NCBI GenBank assembly: GCA_944389315.1 | Contig: CALXLX010000027.1 | Coordinates: forward strand, 1-57,996 | Source: an uncultured Opitutales bacterium | Lineage (GTDB): Bacteria; Verrucomicrobiota; Verrucomicrobiia; Opitutales; Intestinicryptomonadaceae | Direction: 5' to 3' | DNA: 57,996 nt | Shown: in pieces, positions 8,050 to 17,233 of the stretch | How positions within the stretch are numbered: the first letter of the stretch is position 1 | How the letters are laid out: every line of letters starts with the position of its first letter | Position numbers and translations under genes: made by a program | The notes under the pieces: model-generated | The model's database searches: none | What the model was told of the DNA's origin: nothing | What the model saw: only the letters and a program-made list of their open reading frames with translations

Positions 8050-10746
8050 ATGAGCCAAATAGACAAATCATACAATCCCTCCGAAGTGGAGGATAAATGG
8101 TACACGCGCTGGTTGGCCGACGGGTGTTTCAAGCCTTCGGACGACGCCTCAAAAGAGGCGTACAGCATAGTAATTCCGCCGCCTAACGTAACGGGCGTGC
8201 TTACCATGGGCCACGTCTTAAACAACACCATTCAGGATATTTTGATAAGGCGCGCGCGCCAGGAGGGGAAGGCTGTTGTGTGGATTCCCGGCACCGACCA
8301 TGCGGGAGTTGCCACGCAGACAAAGGTAAACGCCGTTTTGCGCTCTGAGGGCACATCCGCGGCAAAGCTCGGCCGCGAGCGCTTCTTGGAAAGGGCGCGC
8401 AAGTGGCGCGACGATCACGGCGGCATAATCATAGAGCAGCTTAAGAAGCTCGGGGCCTCTTGCGACTGGTCCCGCCTCGTCCACACCCTCGACGACGACT
8501 ATTCCAAGGCGGTTCTCACCGCGTTTGTAAAGCTGTTCAAGGAGGGGCGCATATACAGGGGCAAGCGCATGGTCAACTGGTGCCCTGTAAACCTCACGGC
8601 TCTTTCAGACGAGGAGGTCATAATGACCCCCACAAAGAGCAAGCTTTACAGGATGCGCTACGAGCTCGTCGACGAGCCCGGAAAATTCCTTGAGATTTCC
8701 ACGACGCGCCCCGAAACCATAATGGGCGACAGCGCCGTTGCGGTAAATCCGGCCGACCCGCGCTATTCTCACCTTATCGGAAGAAAGATTTACAGGCCCT
8801 TCCCGAAGAAGGAAATTCCCATAATAGGGGATTCCTATGTGGACATGAAGTTCGGCACGGGAGTTCTGAAGGTGACCCCCGCGCACGACGCTGCGGACTT
8901 TGAGATAGGCCAGAGGCACAATCTCGAAGTTATAGACGTCATGAATCCCGACGGCACCATGAACGCCCTCGCCGGGCCCGAATTTGAGGGGCTCGACAGG
9001 TTCGAGGCGCGCAAGAAAGCCGTCGAGATGCTCGACAGCCTCGGATTGTTGGTGAAGATAGAGGATTACGAAAACAACATAGGCATATCCGAGCGCGGCC
9101 AGGTGCCGATAGAGCCCAGGCTCTCGGACCAGTGGTTTTTGCGCTATCCGAAGGTAGATGAGGCCAAGGACGCAGTTTCCAAGGGGTTGATAAAGTTTTG
9201 GCCGCAGCGCTGGGAGAAGGTGTATTTGCACTGGCTCGACAATATCCGCGACTGGTGCATAAGCCGCCAGATATGGTGGGGGCACCGCATACCCGTATGG
9301 TACAGGAAGGGCGTGGAGAATCCGGATATAAACAATCCGCAGGAGGTCTACGTCGGGGTGGAGCCTCCGCCGGACCCGGAGAACTGGAACCAGGACGAGG
9401 ATTCTTTGGACACCTGGGCAAGCTCCTGGCTGTGGCCTTTTGCCACCATGGGCTGGCCCGATAAGGACGCCATGGAAAAGAGCGGGCTTTCACGCTTCTA
9501 TCCCACAAGCGACCTTGTCACGGGTCCGGACATCATATTCTTCTGGGTTGCCAGAATGATAATGGCCGGTATGGAGTTCATGGAGGGCGGCGAGAAGGAC
9601 AAAATACCCTTTAAGAACGTGTATTTTACGGGCATAATACGCGACATGCAGGGCCGCAAGATGTCAAAGAGCCTGGGCAATTCGCCGGATCCTTTGGATA
9701 TCATAGCGCGTTTCGGCGCCGACGGTCTGCGCTTCGGGGTGATGAACTGCGCTCCGCAGGGGCAGGACATTCTCTTTAGCGAGGAGCGCGTGCAGCTGGG
9801 CAGAAACTTCTGCAACAAGCTGTGGAACGCCTGCAGGTTCCGCCAGATGTCGGGCGAAATTGCGGACAATACGTCCCTTGAAAAGATAGTGTCGCGCATG
9901 GATTTCTCCAAGCTCGATTCCGACGACCACGCTTTGCTTGCGTCGCTTGAGAAAGCCTCGCAGGCGGTTGCGAAGGATTATGCCTCCTATCAGTTCAACT
10001 CCATAACGCAGACGCTTTACGCATTCTTCTGGACGGATTTCTGCGACTGGTATCTGGAGGTCTCCAAGGCGAGAATGTCCGACGAATCCGCCAAGCAGAC
10101 CGTGCTTGCCGTGCAGGATTTGGCAATCAGGCAGACGCTTTTGCTGCTGCATCCGTTCATGCCGTTTATCACGGAGGAATTGTGGCATTCTATGGGCTAT
10201 GCAAAGTCGGAGTCGGAGCACATACAGGACGTCTCCCCGAATTTTTCGGAGGCGCTGGCTTCCTGCGGCCTTAAGATAGACCAGCTTGCTCTTGAAACTA
10301 CCGCAAAGATGCAGGAGTTTGTTTCGGCCGCGCGCGCGCTTAAGGCCCAGTACAAGCTCGGCACAAAGCGCGACAGCAAAATCTCGCTGCTCGCCTCGGG
10401 CGACGGCGCGCGCATACTCTCGGAGAATCTCGAAAAGCTGAAGAAGCTTGTGGGCGCGCAGAGCATAGAGGCGGTTTCTTCTGCGCCGGATTCCCCCGCA
10501 GCGATAACCCCGCTGGGCACGGTCTATCTCGACCTTTCCGGAGCCATAGACGCCGAGGCCGAAAAGAGAAAAATCGGCAAGGAGCGCGAGAAAATGCTTT
10601 CCCTCATAGCCTCCACAAAGGCGAGGCTGTCGAACGAGGCGTTTGTCTCCAAGGCGCCCGCGGCGGTGATAGAGGGCGCAAAAAAGCAGCTCGCCCTCTA
10701 CGAGGAAAAGCTCGCTGAGATGGACCGCATATTAAAGCAGCTTTAA
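8050..10746 (+). CDS. valS: Valyl-tRNA synthetase
   Basis: Class I aminoacyl-tRNA synthetase that charges tRNA-Val and edits threonine. At 898 residues it has family length. The nucleotide-binding HIGH region is PPPNVTGVLTMGHVL (Thr52-Met-Gly-His55, the first His replaced by Thr), and KMSKS is at 537-541. The editing domain (TTRPETIMGDSAVAVNP) lies between them, the anticodon-binding domain follows, and the C-terminal tRNA-binding coiled coil runs from about 830 to the end. ATG 8050 gives the usual MSQIDKSYNPSEVEDKWY start. An in-frame TTG at 7999 is possible but adds non-conserved residues. A strong terminator follows. Confidence 0.95.
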   Translation: MSQIDKSYNPSEVEDKWYTRWLADGCFKPSDDASKEAYSIVIPPPNVTGVLTMGHVLNNTIQDILIRRARQEGKAVVWIPGTDHAGVATQTKVNAVLRSEGTSAAKLGRERFLERARKWRDDHGGIIIEQLKKLGASCDWSRLVHTLDDDYSKAVLTAFVKLFKEGRIYRGKRMVNWCPVNLTALSDEEVIMTPTKSKLYRMRYELVDEPGKFLEISTTRPETIMGDSAVAVNPADPRYSHLIGRKIYRPFPKKEIPIIGDSYVDMKFGTGVLKVTPAHDAADFEIGQRHNLEVIDVMNPDGTMNALAGPEFEGLDRFEARKKAVEMLDSLGLLVKIEDYENNIGISERGQVPIEPRLSDQWFLRYPKVDEAKDAVSKGLIKFWPQRWEKVYLHWLDNIRDWCISRQIWWGHRIPVWYRKGVENPDINNPQEVYVGVEPPPDPENWNQDEDSLDTWASSWLWPFATMGWPDKDAMEKSGLSRFYPTSDLVTGPDIIFFWVARMIMAGMEFMEGGEKDKIPFKNVYFTGIIRDMQGRKMSKSLGNSPDPLDIIARFGADGLRFGVMNCAPQGQDILFSEERVQLGRNFCNKLWNACRFRQMSGEIADNTSLEKIVSRMDFSKLDSDDHALLASLEKASQAVAKDYASYQFNSITQTLYAFFWTDFCDWYLEVSKARMSDESAKQTVLAVQDLAIRQTLLLLHPFMPFITEELWHSMGYAKSESEHIQDVSPNFSEALASCGLKIDQLALETTAKMQEFVSAARALKAQYKLGTKRDSKISLLASGDGARILSENLEKLKKLVGAQSIEAVSSAPDSPAAITPLGTVYLDLSGAIDAEAEKRKIGKEREKMLSLIASTKARLSNEAFVSKAPAAVIEGAKKQLALYEEKLAEMDRILKQL

Positions 10747-10784
10747 GGCTTTTTTTAAGCCGTCCGGCTTTGTAAAAGTATTTT

Positions 10785-10820
10785 CGCGCGGAAGGCATAA
10801 AGCTTTCCGCGCGTTTTTTT
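10785..10820 (+). terminator. Rho-independent terminator after valS
   Basis: Perfect 9-bp GC-rich stem CGCGCGGAA/TTCCGCGCG (10785-10793 with 10805-10813) and a T7 run, about 40 nt after the valS stop. Confidence 0.85.
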
Positions 10821-10908
10821 ACGCTTTGCGGGTATCTCGCTTTGGAGCTTCCTTAATTGAAAGGTGGATCTTATGGAAAAATAACGGCCCGCGTGCGGCT
10901 GCGGATGC

Positions 10909-10941
10909 AAAAAAATTCCCCCGAAGCGTTCTCCGGGGGAA
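10909..10941 (-). terminator. Rho-independent terminator for the minus-strand lipoprotein gene
   Basis: Inverted repeat TTCCCCC/GGGGGAA (10916-10922 with 10935-10941). On the minus strand it is followed by a T7 run (A7 at 10909-10915). It lies 27 nt beyond the stop of the gene ending at 10968, facing the valS terminator. Confidence 0.8.
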
Positions 10942-10967
10942 AGGAGTTAAGCGCGCGGACTTATATG

Positions 10968-13535
10968 TTAGTCCGCCCGCTGAATCTCAACAATCTTTAT
11001 GCCGAAAGGCTCGAGAGATACCCCGAAGCTGTTATCCTTTATATCAGCATCTTTTGAAGATATATTCTTCCAGCCCAATACGGAAGGGCCTATTTTTACA
11101 GACGTATCAAGCTTATGGGCGCTGCTGTTTAGGATTATCGCAAACAGGCTTTTGCCGTCTTTTGAAACGGCGCACAGATAGTCGGCATTGGGGGAGGAAG
11201 TTTTCAAAAGGCCCTGCTTTATTATTATGTCGGCCTCGCGCCCGCGCACCTTGCCAGGCTTGAACCCAAAGCATTTTTGCGGGCCGACTTTCGGGGTGAA
11301 GAATCCTCTCGGGAAGGATATCTCGCCGCCCGAGCGCATTTGAGCCTCGGAGAGCAGATAGTCTGTTATCCAGCCTATCTGCCACCAGACGTGGTTGGGG
11401 AAGTCCAGCTTGCGGTCGAAATTTGCCCAGTAGTAAGAGTACACCTGCTGCGCGCTTACAAAGCAGTCTTTTGCAAGCGCGGCGTGGCGCGCCATGTCGA
11501 GGAATATCTTATCCTTTGTAATATCGTAGATTCTTACAAAATATCCGGCGTGCGTCGCCAAATTTATGGGCCCCCCGCCGCGCGCCGAACCCATGGCGCC
11601 GCCGTGTTCAAAGCTCAGCCCGACCTGGCTTAGCTGCCACTGCTCCACGGGATTGCCCCTGTATATGCGCGGCGCCTTGCTGTCTATGGGGTGGGTGTAG
11701 ACGCTGAAAGTGTAGAGCCTTGCGGCCTTGATTGCCGCGTCGAGATATTTCTTCTTGCCGGTCAGCTCGTACATGTCCAGGAGACCTTGTCCCACCTGCG
11801 CGGTGGCGAAGTCGTTTACAAAGCGGTGGTCTCCGCATACGCCTATGAAATACGCGGGGTTTACGGCGTTTTCTATAATCCAGTCCGCCCCCTTCTCGGC
11901 GGCATCGAGGTATTTCTCGTCCCCGAGTATGCGGTAGGCGACATACATGCCGTAGAATGTGGGGCGCAAATCCTCTATATCCTTAAATACGGGTTCGCGG
12001 GTGTTGGTGTCGTAGGCGACCTCCCAGGAGCCGTCGGGCTTTTGCCATTCAAGAAGCTTGTCGGCTCCCAGGCGCAGGAGCTCTTTTATGCCGCTGTCTT
12101 CGGGCTCAAAGAGCATTATGTTGCCCAGGTCTATTATGGTGTAGTAGGTAAGGCCTATGGGCTCGTAATGGTCGTGGTACTCCTCTATAAACCTGTTTTG
12201 AGAGCATATGAAGTACTGCCCGCGCGCGGCCCCCTTGAAAAACCCCTCCGAGGTGTCCTGCTGGGCGAATTTGAAATTGCGCATGTATTGCAGGCGTCGG
12301 GTTTTTACCTCGTCGTCGCCAGAGGTAAAGCCAAGCATCCAGGCGGCGCCTATGTCGGTATTCTTCATCTCGCCGCGCTTGCCTATTTTTGGGGAGAACC
12401 CCTGGGCGCCTATCTTTCTGCCCTCGTAGTCTACGACCTTCCAGTAGGATTCGGCGTCGTTCATTATGTAGGAGCGCATGTTCAAGACGCGCTCGGAGAG
12501 GGACACTTTTGCGTCCTTTAAAGCGAGGGTGTCGCCAAGTTTGTATATATCCTCAGCGGCATGCCTGTATACATCGAAATATCCGTTTCCCCCGAGGGTG
12601 TAGCGCAGCTTAAATATGCGGGGTTGACCGCTGTCTGTAAGAGAGTCCGCCTGGCCGAGAACAGGGTAGTAGGCCGTGGGGGAGAGCTTGCCAGAACGCG
12701 CCATGTGCGAAAGCCCGACCTTCCATACGGAATGCTCGGACTTGTCTTTGGGGTAAGGGTCCCGTGCCTGTCCGGGCTCCACTATGACTCCCAAGGACAA
12801 TCCGCCCCGGCTCTCGAGTATCGAGGCCATGGTAGTTGTGGTATCGTCGCGGGTTATTACGGGGTACTCGGGCAGACCCTGCGCATAGACATACGCATGC
12901 ACGAAATTTTTATTTATGCTTTTGCCTTGAAACCACCCCGGCACTATTCCCCAAGAAAGGTCTTCCTCCTTTAGCTCGGCAAGGGAGGGCGAGGATACGC
13001 TGTAATAGGCCTTTTCGTTCGGAGTGAACTTTGTTTCAACCAAAACATCTTTTGGGTTGTTCTTATCGAGGAACCAGGCCGCCTCAAAAAGGCCGTAGGC
13101 GGTGTTGCGGGAGAATATGAGCCTGCCGTCTGCCGTTTTTGAAGCCTTGTCGGGCCAGAAGCTTATGGCTTCTCCGGCTCTATTCATGGCGACGGGGCTT
13201 GTGGCGCTGTTGTACCTTTTTATGCAGTAGACAAAGTTCTTTTCCGGAAAGTTTACGATTTTCCCCTCCGATATGACTTTCACGCCGTTTTCGGAATCCG
13301 GGCGCTCCTTGGATTTTATGAGGGTGTACATGCCCGACGGCGCGCCGAAGCTCTTGCCGTTTAGGGAAAATTCCTCCAACTCCCAGCCGCGAGGACTTTT
13401 ATGCCATACGAGAGAGATTTCCCCGTTGTTTAGCGATATTTTCCCCTTTTCAGTTTCATAATTTGCGTCTTTATGCGCGCAGCCGGAAAATAGCACAGCG
13501 CAAAACGTAAATGCCAATAATAGTTTTGTCTTCAT
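10968..13535 (-). CDS. Large lipoprotein, putative alpha/alpha-toroid glycan-active enzyme (paralogue A)
   Basis: An 855-residue predicted outer-surface lipoprotein: signal MKTKLLLAFTFCAVLFSGC with a lipobox Cys. GGAGG lies 5 nt before ATG 13535. An N-terminal beta-rich part (about 25-340) precedes a helical region (about 350-720) with repeated motifs of the form KKYLDAAIKAARLYTF and EKYLDAAEKGADWIIEN, typical of alpha/alpha toroid glycosidases and lyases. The C-terminus is again beta-rich (GLLKTSSPNADYL, LFAIILNSS). Paralogues at 19007 and 45797 share the block VGLSFE near Trp-Gln-Leu-Ser, the YxLTGxxxxLDAA helix and the LLKT end. No CAZy family could be named by eye, so substrate and mechanism are open. 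A role in polysaccharide degradation is inferred from fold and neighbours. Confidence 0.6.
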   Translation of the reverse strand: MKTKLLLAFTFCAVLFSGCAHKDANYETEKGKISLNNGEISLVWHKSPRGWELEEFSLNGKSFGAPSGMYTLIKSKERPDSENGVKVISEGKIVNFPEKNFVYCIKRYNSATSPVAMNRAGEAISFWPDKASKTADGRLIFSRNTAYGLFEAAWFLDKNNPKDVLVETKFTPNEKAYYSVSSPSLAELKEEDLSWGIVPGWFQGKSINKNFVHAYVYAQGLPEYPVITRDDTTTTMASILESRGGLSLGVIVEPGQARDPYPKDKSEHSVWKVGLSHMARSGKLSPTAYYPVLGQADSLTDSGQPRIFKLRYTLGGNGYFDVYRHAAEDIYKLGDTLALKDAKVSLSERVLNMRSYIMNDAESYWKVVDYEGRKIGAQGFSPKIGKRGEMKNTDIGAAWMLGFTSGDDEVKTRRLQYMRNFKFAQQDTSEGFFKGAARGQYFICSQNRFIEEYHDHYEPIGLTYYTIIDLGNIMLFEPEDSGIKELLRLGADKLLEWQKPDGSWEVAYDTNTREPVFKDIEDLRPTFYGMYVAYRILGDEKYLDAAEKGADWIIENAVNPAYFIGVCGDHRFVNDFATAQVGQGLLDMYELTGKKKYLDAAIKAARLYTFSVYTHPIDSKAPRIYRGNPVEQWQLSQVGLSFEHGGAMGSARGGGPINLATHAGYFVRIYDITKDKIFLDMARHAALAKDCFVSAQQVYSYYWANFDRKLDFPNHVWWQIGWITDYLLSEAQMRSGGEISFPRGFFTPKVGPQKCFGFKPGKVRGREADIIIKQGLLKTSSPNADYLCAVSKDGKSLFAIILNSSAHKLDTSVKIGPSVLGWKNISSKDADIKDNSFGVSLEPFGIKIVEIQRAD

Positions 13536-13853
13536 CAAATTCCTCCGCTTGGGTGTTTCTCAAAAAATACCAAAAACTTCAATAAAAAACGTCTTTTTCT
13601 TACTTTTAAAGAATTTGCGGAATATGCCTATGGAATTTTTCAATGCATAAACGCCCAAAACGAAAGGGACAAATTGTGGCAAAATTTTTAGAGGAAAATT
13701 TTTATTTTTCCAGGGGAAGCGTTTTTTGGAGTTTTTTTTAACGCAATTTTTAAATTAGTCTTTTTGCATGGCGCGATAGGCTTAAAAAAGCTTGATTTGG
13801 GGTTGCCCATATTTGAAAATGACGAAATTTAAAATTCATATACGGCCCATTTG
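13536..13853. other. AT-rich divergent intergenic region
   Basis: About 320 bases between the minus-strand lipoprotein gene and lepA, strongly AT-rich with many A and T runs. It should hold both divergent promoters. No good -35/-10 pair, riboswitch, small RNA or ORF could be supported. Confidence 0.4.
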
Positions 13854-15653
13854 ATGTATCAGATAGAAAATATCAGGAATTTCTGCATAATAGCGCATGT
13901 CGACCACGGCAAGACGACCCTGTCGGACAGGCTTCTTGAAGCCACGGGAACCATAGCCAAGCGCGAGATGCAAGACCAGCTGCTCGACTCCATGGACTTG
14001 GAGCGCGAGCGCGGCATTACCATAAAGAGCCACCCCGTATCCATGCACTATGAAAGGGACGGCAAAAAATACCTTTTAAACCTGATAGACACCCCAGGGC
14101 ACGTTGATTTTTCCTACGAGGTTTCCCGCTCCCTCGCAGCGTGCGAAGGCGCGCTTTTGCTTGTGGATGCGGCGCAAGGTGTTGAGGCGCAGACCGTTGC
14201 AAACGCTCATCTTGCAAACGCCCAGGGGCTTGAGGTGATTCCCGTGATAAATAAGGTGGATCTGCCCGGCGCGCACCCGGATTCCTGCAAGAGGCAGATA
14301 GAGGACGTTCTGGCAATACCCGCGGAAAACGCCATTCTCGCGAGCGGAAAGGCGGGAATAGGAATAGAGGAGATTCTAAACGCTGTGATAGACCGCATAC
14401 CGCCGCCGCGCTGGTCTGACCAGAAGAGCACGCGCGCGCTGGTGTTCGACTCTGTGTTCGACTCCTTCAAGGGCGTGATATGCTATGTCAGGGTGTTCTC
14501 CGGCGAGATAAAGGCGGGGGACGAAATAGAGATGATGGGCTCCGCCGTAAAGACTACCGTCAAGGAGGTCGGGTATTTCAGCCCCAAGATGACGCCGTCG
14601 AAATCTCTCGAGGCGGGATACACGGGGTATATCGTCACGAATATCAGGGATGTCAGCGAGATTAAGATAGGCGATACCGTAACCCACGCTTCCGCCCCCG
14701 CAGAGGAGATGCTGCCGGGCTACAAGGAGGTAAAGCCCATGGTCTTCGCTGGAATTTATCCGGTGGACACTTCGGAGTACGAGAAGCTGAAAAGCTCCCT
14801 GGCGAGGCTGCAGATAAACGACTCGGCGCTAAACTACCAATCGGAAAATTCCGTCGCGCTGGGGTTCGGTTTCAGGTGCGGTTTCCTGGGGCTTTTGCAT
14901 ATGGAAATCGTGCAGGAGCGCCTTCGCAGGGAATACGGCATGGATATTATCTCCACCTATCCGAGCGTAGTGTACAAGGTTCTGACTACCGCGGGAGAGA
15001 CGATAGAGATAGACAATCCCGTCAAGCTGCCGGATCCCTCCGTGATAGACAAAATTTTCGAGCCCAAGATAAAGGCCTTTATACATATTCCCAGCGACTC
15101 CATAGGAGACATGCTCGCCCTTGTTTCCGAGAAGCGCGGCTTCTGCTCCCAGACGGAAAATATAGACGAGACGAGGGTCATGCTGACTTGCTCCCTGCCT
15201 CTCAACGAGATTCTGGTCGATTTCAACGACAAGCTAAAGAGCATAACGCGCGGGTACGGAAGCCTGGACTACGAGCTTGACTCCTACGAGGCTTCGGACC
15301 TTGTCAGGCTCGACATTCTAATAAACGGCGAGCAGATAGACGCGTTTTCGTCGATAGTGCACCGCGACAAGGCGGTGGGCAAGGGCAGGGCGCTTTGCTC
15401 GAAACTAAAGGAGATACTGCCCAGGCAGATGTTCAAGATAGCCATACAGGCGGCCGTCGGCGGCAGGATAGTAGCCAGGGAGGACTTAAGCTCCTTCCGC
15501 AAGGACGTGACGGCAAAGTGCTACGGCGGAGACATCACCCGAAAGAAAAAGCTTCTCGAAAAGCAGAAAGAGGGTAAAAAGAAGATGAAGCAGATAGGAA
15601 AAGTGTCCATACCCCAGGAGGCTTTCATCAACGTGTTAAAATCCAACGCCTAA
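13854..15653 (+). CDS. lepA: Elongation factor 4 (LepA), ribosomal back-translocase
   Basis: Translation GTPase that acts on stalled or mistranslocated ribosomes. At 599 residues it has normal length. G1 is AHVDHGKTT (14-22), G3 DTPGH (79-83) and G4 NKVD (133-136), followed by EF-G-like domains II, III and V and the LepA-specific C-terminal domain (YETDS-like region GSLDYELDSYEASDLVRLDILING, ending KKMKQIGKVSIPQEAFINVLK). ATG 13854 follows an in-frame TTG; the ATG gives the standard start MYQIENIRNFCIIAHVDHG. No Shine-Dalgarno is visible. lepB starts 5 nt after the stop, so the classical lepA-lepB pair is kept. Confidence 0.95.
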   Translation: MYQIENIRNFCIIAHVDHGKTTLSDRLLEATGTIAKREMQDQLLDSMDLERERGITIKSHPVSMHYERDGKKYLLNLIDTPGHVDFSYEVSRSLAACEGALLLVDAAQGVEAQTVANAHLANAQGLEVIPVINKVDLPGAHPDSCKRQIEDVLAIPAENAILASGKAGIGIEEILNAVIDRIPPPRWSDQKSTRALVFDSVFDSFKGVICYVRVFSGEIKAGDEIEMMGSAVKTTVKEVGYFSPKMTPSKSLEAGYTGYIVTNIRDVSEIKIGDTVTHASAPAEEMLPGYKEVKPMVFAGIYPVDTSEYEKLKSSLARLQINDSALNYQSENSVALGFGFRCGFLGLLHMEIVQERLRREYGMDIISTYPSVVYKVLTTAGETIEIDNPVKLPDPSVIDKIFEPKIKAFIHIPSDSIGDMLALVSEKRGFCSQTENIDETRVMLTCSLPLNEILVDFNDKLKSITRGYGSLDYELDSYEASDLVRLDILINGEQIDAFSSIVHRDKAVGKGRALCSKLKEILPRQMFKIAIQAAVGGRIVAREDLSSFRKDVTAKCYGGDITRKKKLLEKQKEGKKKMKQIGKVSIPQEAFINVLKSNA

Positions 15654-15658
15654 AAGCC

Positions 15659-16960
15659 ATGTTCGGACTATTCTCAAGAAACAGCGGTGTAAAAAAACGT
15701 AAAGCGGCCAAGCAGCTTCTCGACATGGCCGAGAAGGTTTACAATTACCGCAGGGACGTTATCGCCGCGGAGGACGCCCGCCAGCTAAGCATTTTGATAG
15801 ACGAGCTTGATTCTATGGTTTCGGACTCCAAGGTGGAGACCCCGCAGTTTGAAAAGGGCGCCGATAAGCTCGAGAAGCTCCTGCGCAAGTGCGGCGGCAG
15901 GATATACCCTCTCACGTCGTGGACGGACAATGTTGAAACTGTAATTGTCGCGGGCATACTTGCGCTTGCCGTGCGCAGCTTTTTTCTGCAGCCGTTTAAA
16001 ATTCCGACGAACTCCATGTATCCGAGCTTTTACGGCATGACGCCGCAGGTTTACAAGACTTCCGCGGAGGCGCCCAAGGGCTTTGAAAAGCTCATGAGGC
16101 TCTGCCTCAAGGGAGCCTCAAATTACGAGACTCTCTCCCCCGCAGACGGGGAGCTTTTTGCGGTTTTAAATGAACCCGACAAAATGGCGTTCTTCGGCAG
16201 CGCGTTTGCGTACGATACCGTGGACAGAAAGCTGTTTGGCGTGTGGCCCAGCGCCAAGAGGGCGTATAAATTCAGGGTAAAGACGAAAGATTCCGTCGTG
16301 GACGTGCCTGTGGAGGTGCCTTTGGAGTTCTCGCTGGACGACGTTGTCTTGGAGACTTATTTCGGCGGGGAGGATTTGCGCAAGTTTGTATCCTCCCTGG
16401 TTGACGGGGAGCGCAGGGTTGTTAACCTGAACGGTGTCCCGGCGGTGAGTCTGGGAAAAGTGTCAAAAGGTTCTCCGATTTTAAATTTCGACATACTTAC
16501 CGGGGACATGCTTTTTGTTGACAGGTTTACATACAATTTCCGCGAGCCCAAAGTAGGCGAGAGCATAGTATTTCTTACAAAATACTGCGACGGGCTGACG
16601 GAGCGCAACGGAGGCAAGCCTGACGACAAGTACTACATAAAGCGCCTTGTGGGTGTCGGCGGGGACACTTTGCAGATAAAGGATTCCACCCTGTACAGGA
16701 ACGGTTCTCCCATAACGGGGGCGTCCGCCTTCATGAAAAATGCCAAGAAATCTGACGGGTTCAAAGGCTACCAGGCTGCCGGTGCGCTTGAAAACGGCGC
16801 CAAGGTGGCGGTTCCGAAGGGCAACTACTACGCCATGGGGGACAATTCCTACAACAGTCTCGACAGCCGCTTTTGGGGATTTGTGCCCCAGAAGGCCATG
16901 GTGGGCAAGTCCATTATAATATTTTATCCCTTCACTGAAAGGTGGGGGGCTACGCGCTAA
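15659..16960 (+). CDS. lepB: Signal peptidase I with a large insertion
   Basis: Membrane serine protease that removes signal peptides from exported proteins, of which this window encodes many. A 90-residue charged, coiled N-terminal region precedes one membrane helix (about 92-112). The catalytic Ser119 sits in IPTNSMYPSF and the general base Lys328 in DDKYYIKRLVGVGGD. The C-terminal box is MGDNSYNSLDSR (393-404). The Ser-Lys spacing of 209 residues is far longer than in E. coli LepB (about 55), because of an insertion at about 125-300. At 433 residues it is long for the family. It is co-transcribed with lepA. Confidence 0.92.
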   Translation: MFGLFSRNSGVKKRKAAKQLLDMAEKVYNYRRDVIAAEDARQLSILIDELDSMVSDSKVETPQFEKGADKLEKLLRKCGGRIYPLTSWTDNVETVIVAGILALAVRSFFLQPFKIPTNSMYPSFYGMTPQVYKTSAEAPKGFEKLMRLCLKGASNYETLSPADGELFAVLNEPDKMAFFGSAFAYDTVDRKLFGVWPSAKRAYKFRVKTKDSVVDVPVEVPLEFSLDDVVLETYFGGEDLRKFVSSLVDGERRVVNLNGVPAVSLGKVSKGSPILNFDILTGDMLFVDRFTYNFREPKVGESIVFLTKYCDGLTERNGGKPDDKYYIKRLVGVGGDTLQIKDSTLYRNGSPITGASAFMKNAKKSDGFKGYQAAGALENGAKVAVPKGNYYAMGDNSYNSLDSRFWGFVPQKAMVGKSIIIFYPFTERWGATR

Positions 16961-17005
16961 GCGGCGCGCCGTTTGGGGCGCAGCTTTTCTGGAAAAACTT
17001 TGCCT

Positions 17006-17040
17006 TGCGGAAGGATGCATCTTTCGCAGGGCTTTTTTTT
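17006..17040 (+). terminator. Rho-independent terminator after lepB
   Basis: Stem TGCGGAAG/CTTTCGCA (17006-17013 with 17021-17028, one G-T pair), then a T8 run at 17033-17040; 45 nt after the lepB stop. Confidence 0.75.
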
Positions 17041-17233
17041 GCAAAAATGCCGCTGCAACAAGCATGGGGGCATATATCTTTTTGTATTTGCGGCGGGCTA
17101 AGGGCTGGCGGCCAATCTTTGCAAGTAGGCGCTTAATGGACTTGACCGCTTTGGATTGTTTTGGTTTCATCTCCACGACGCGTCCGTATTGTTTATGGAT
17201 GCGCTTTAATTACAACAACCAGCCAGCTATTAC

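Noticed and set aside
11691..12521. 276-codon plus-strand frame
   Set aside because: Antisense to the minus-strand lipoprotein, which has a signal peptide, ribosome site and terminator.
16481..17176. 231-codon minus-strand frame reaching into the lepB-downstream gap
   Set aside because: Most of it is antisense to lepB. The free part is Lys/Arg/Ala-rich and overlaps the lepB terminator.
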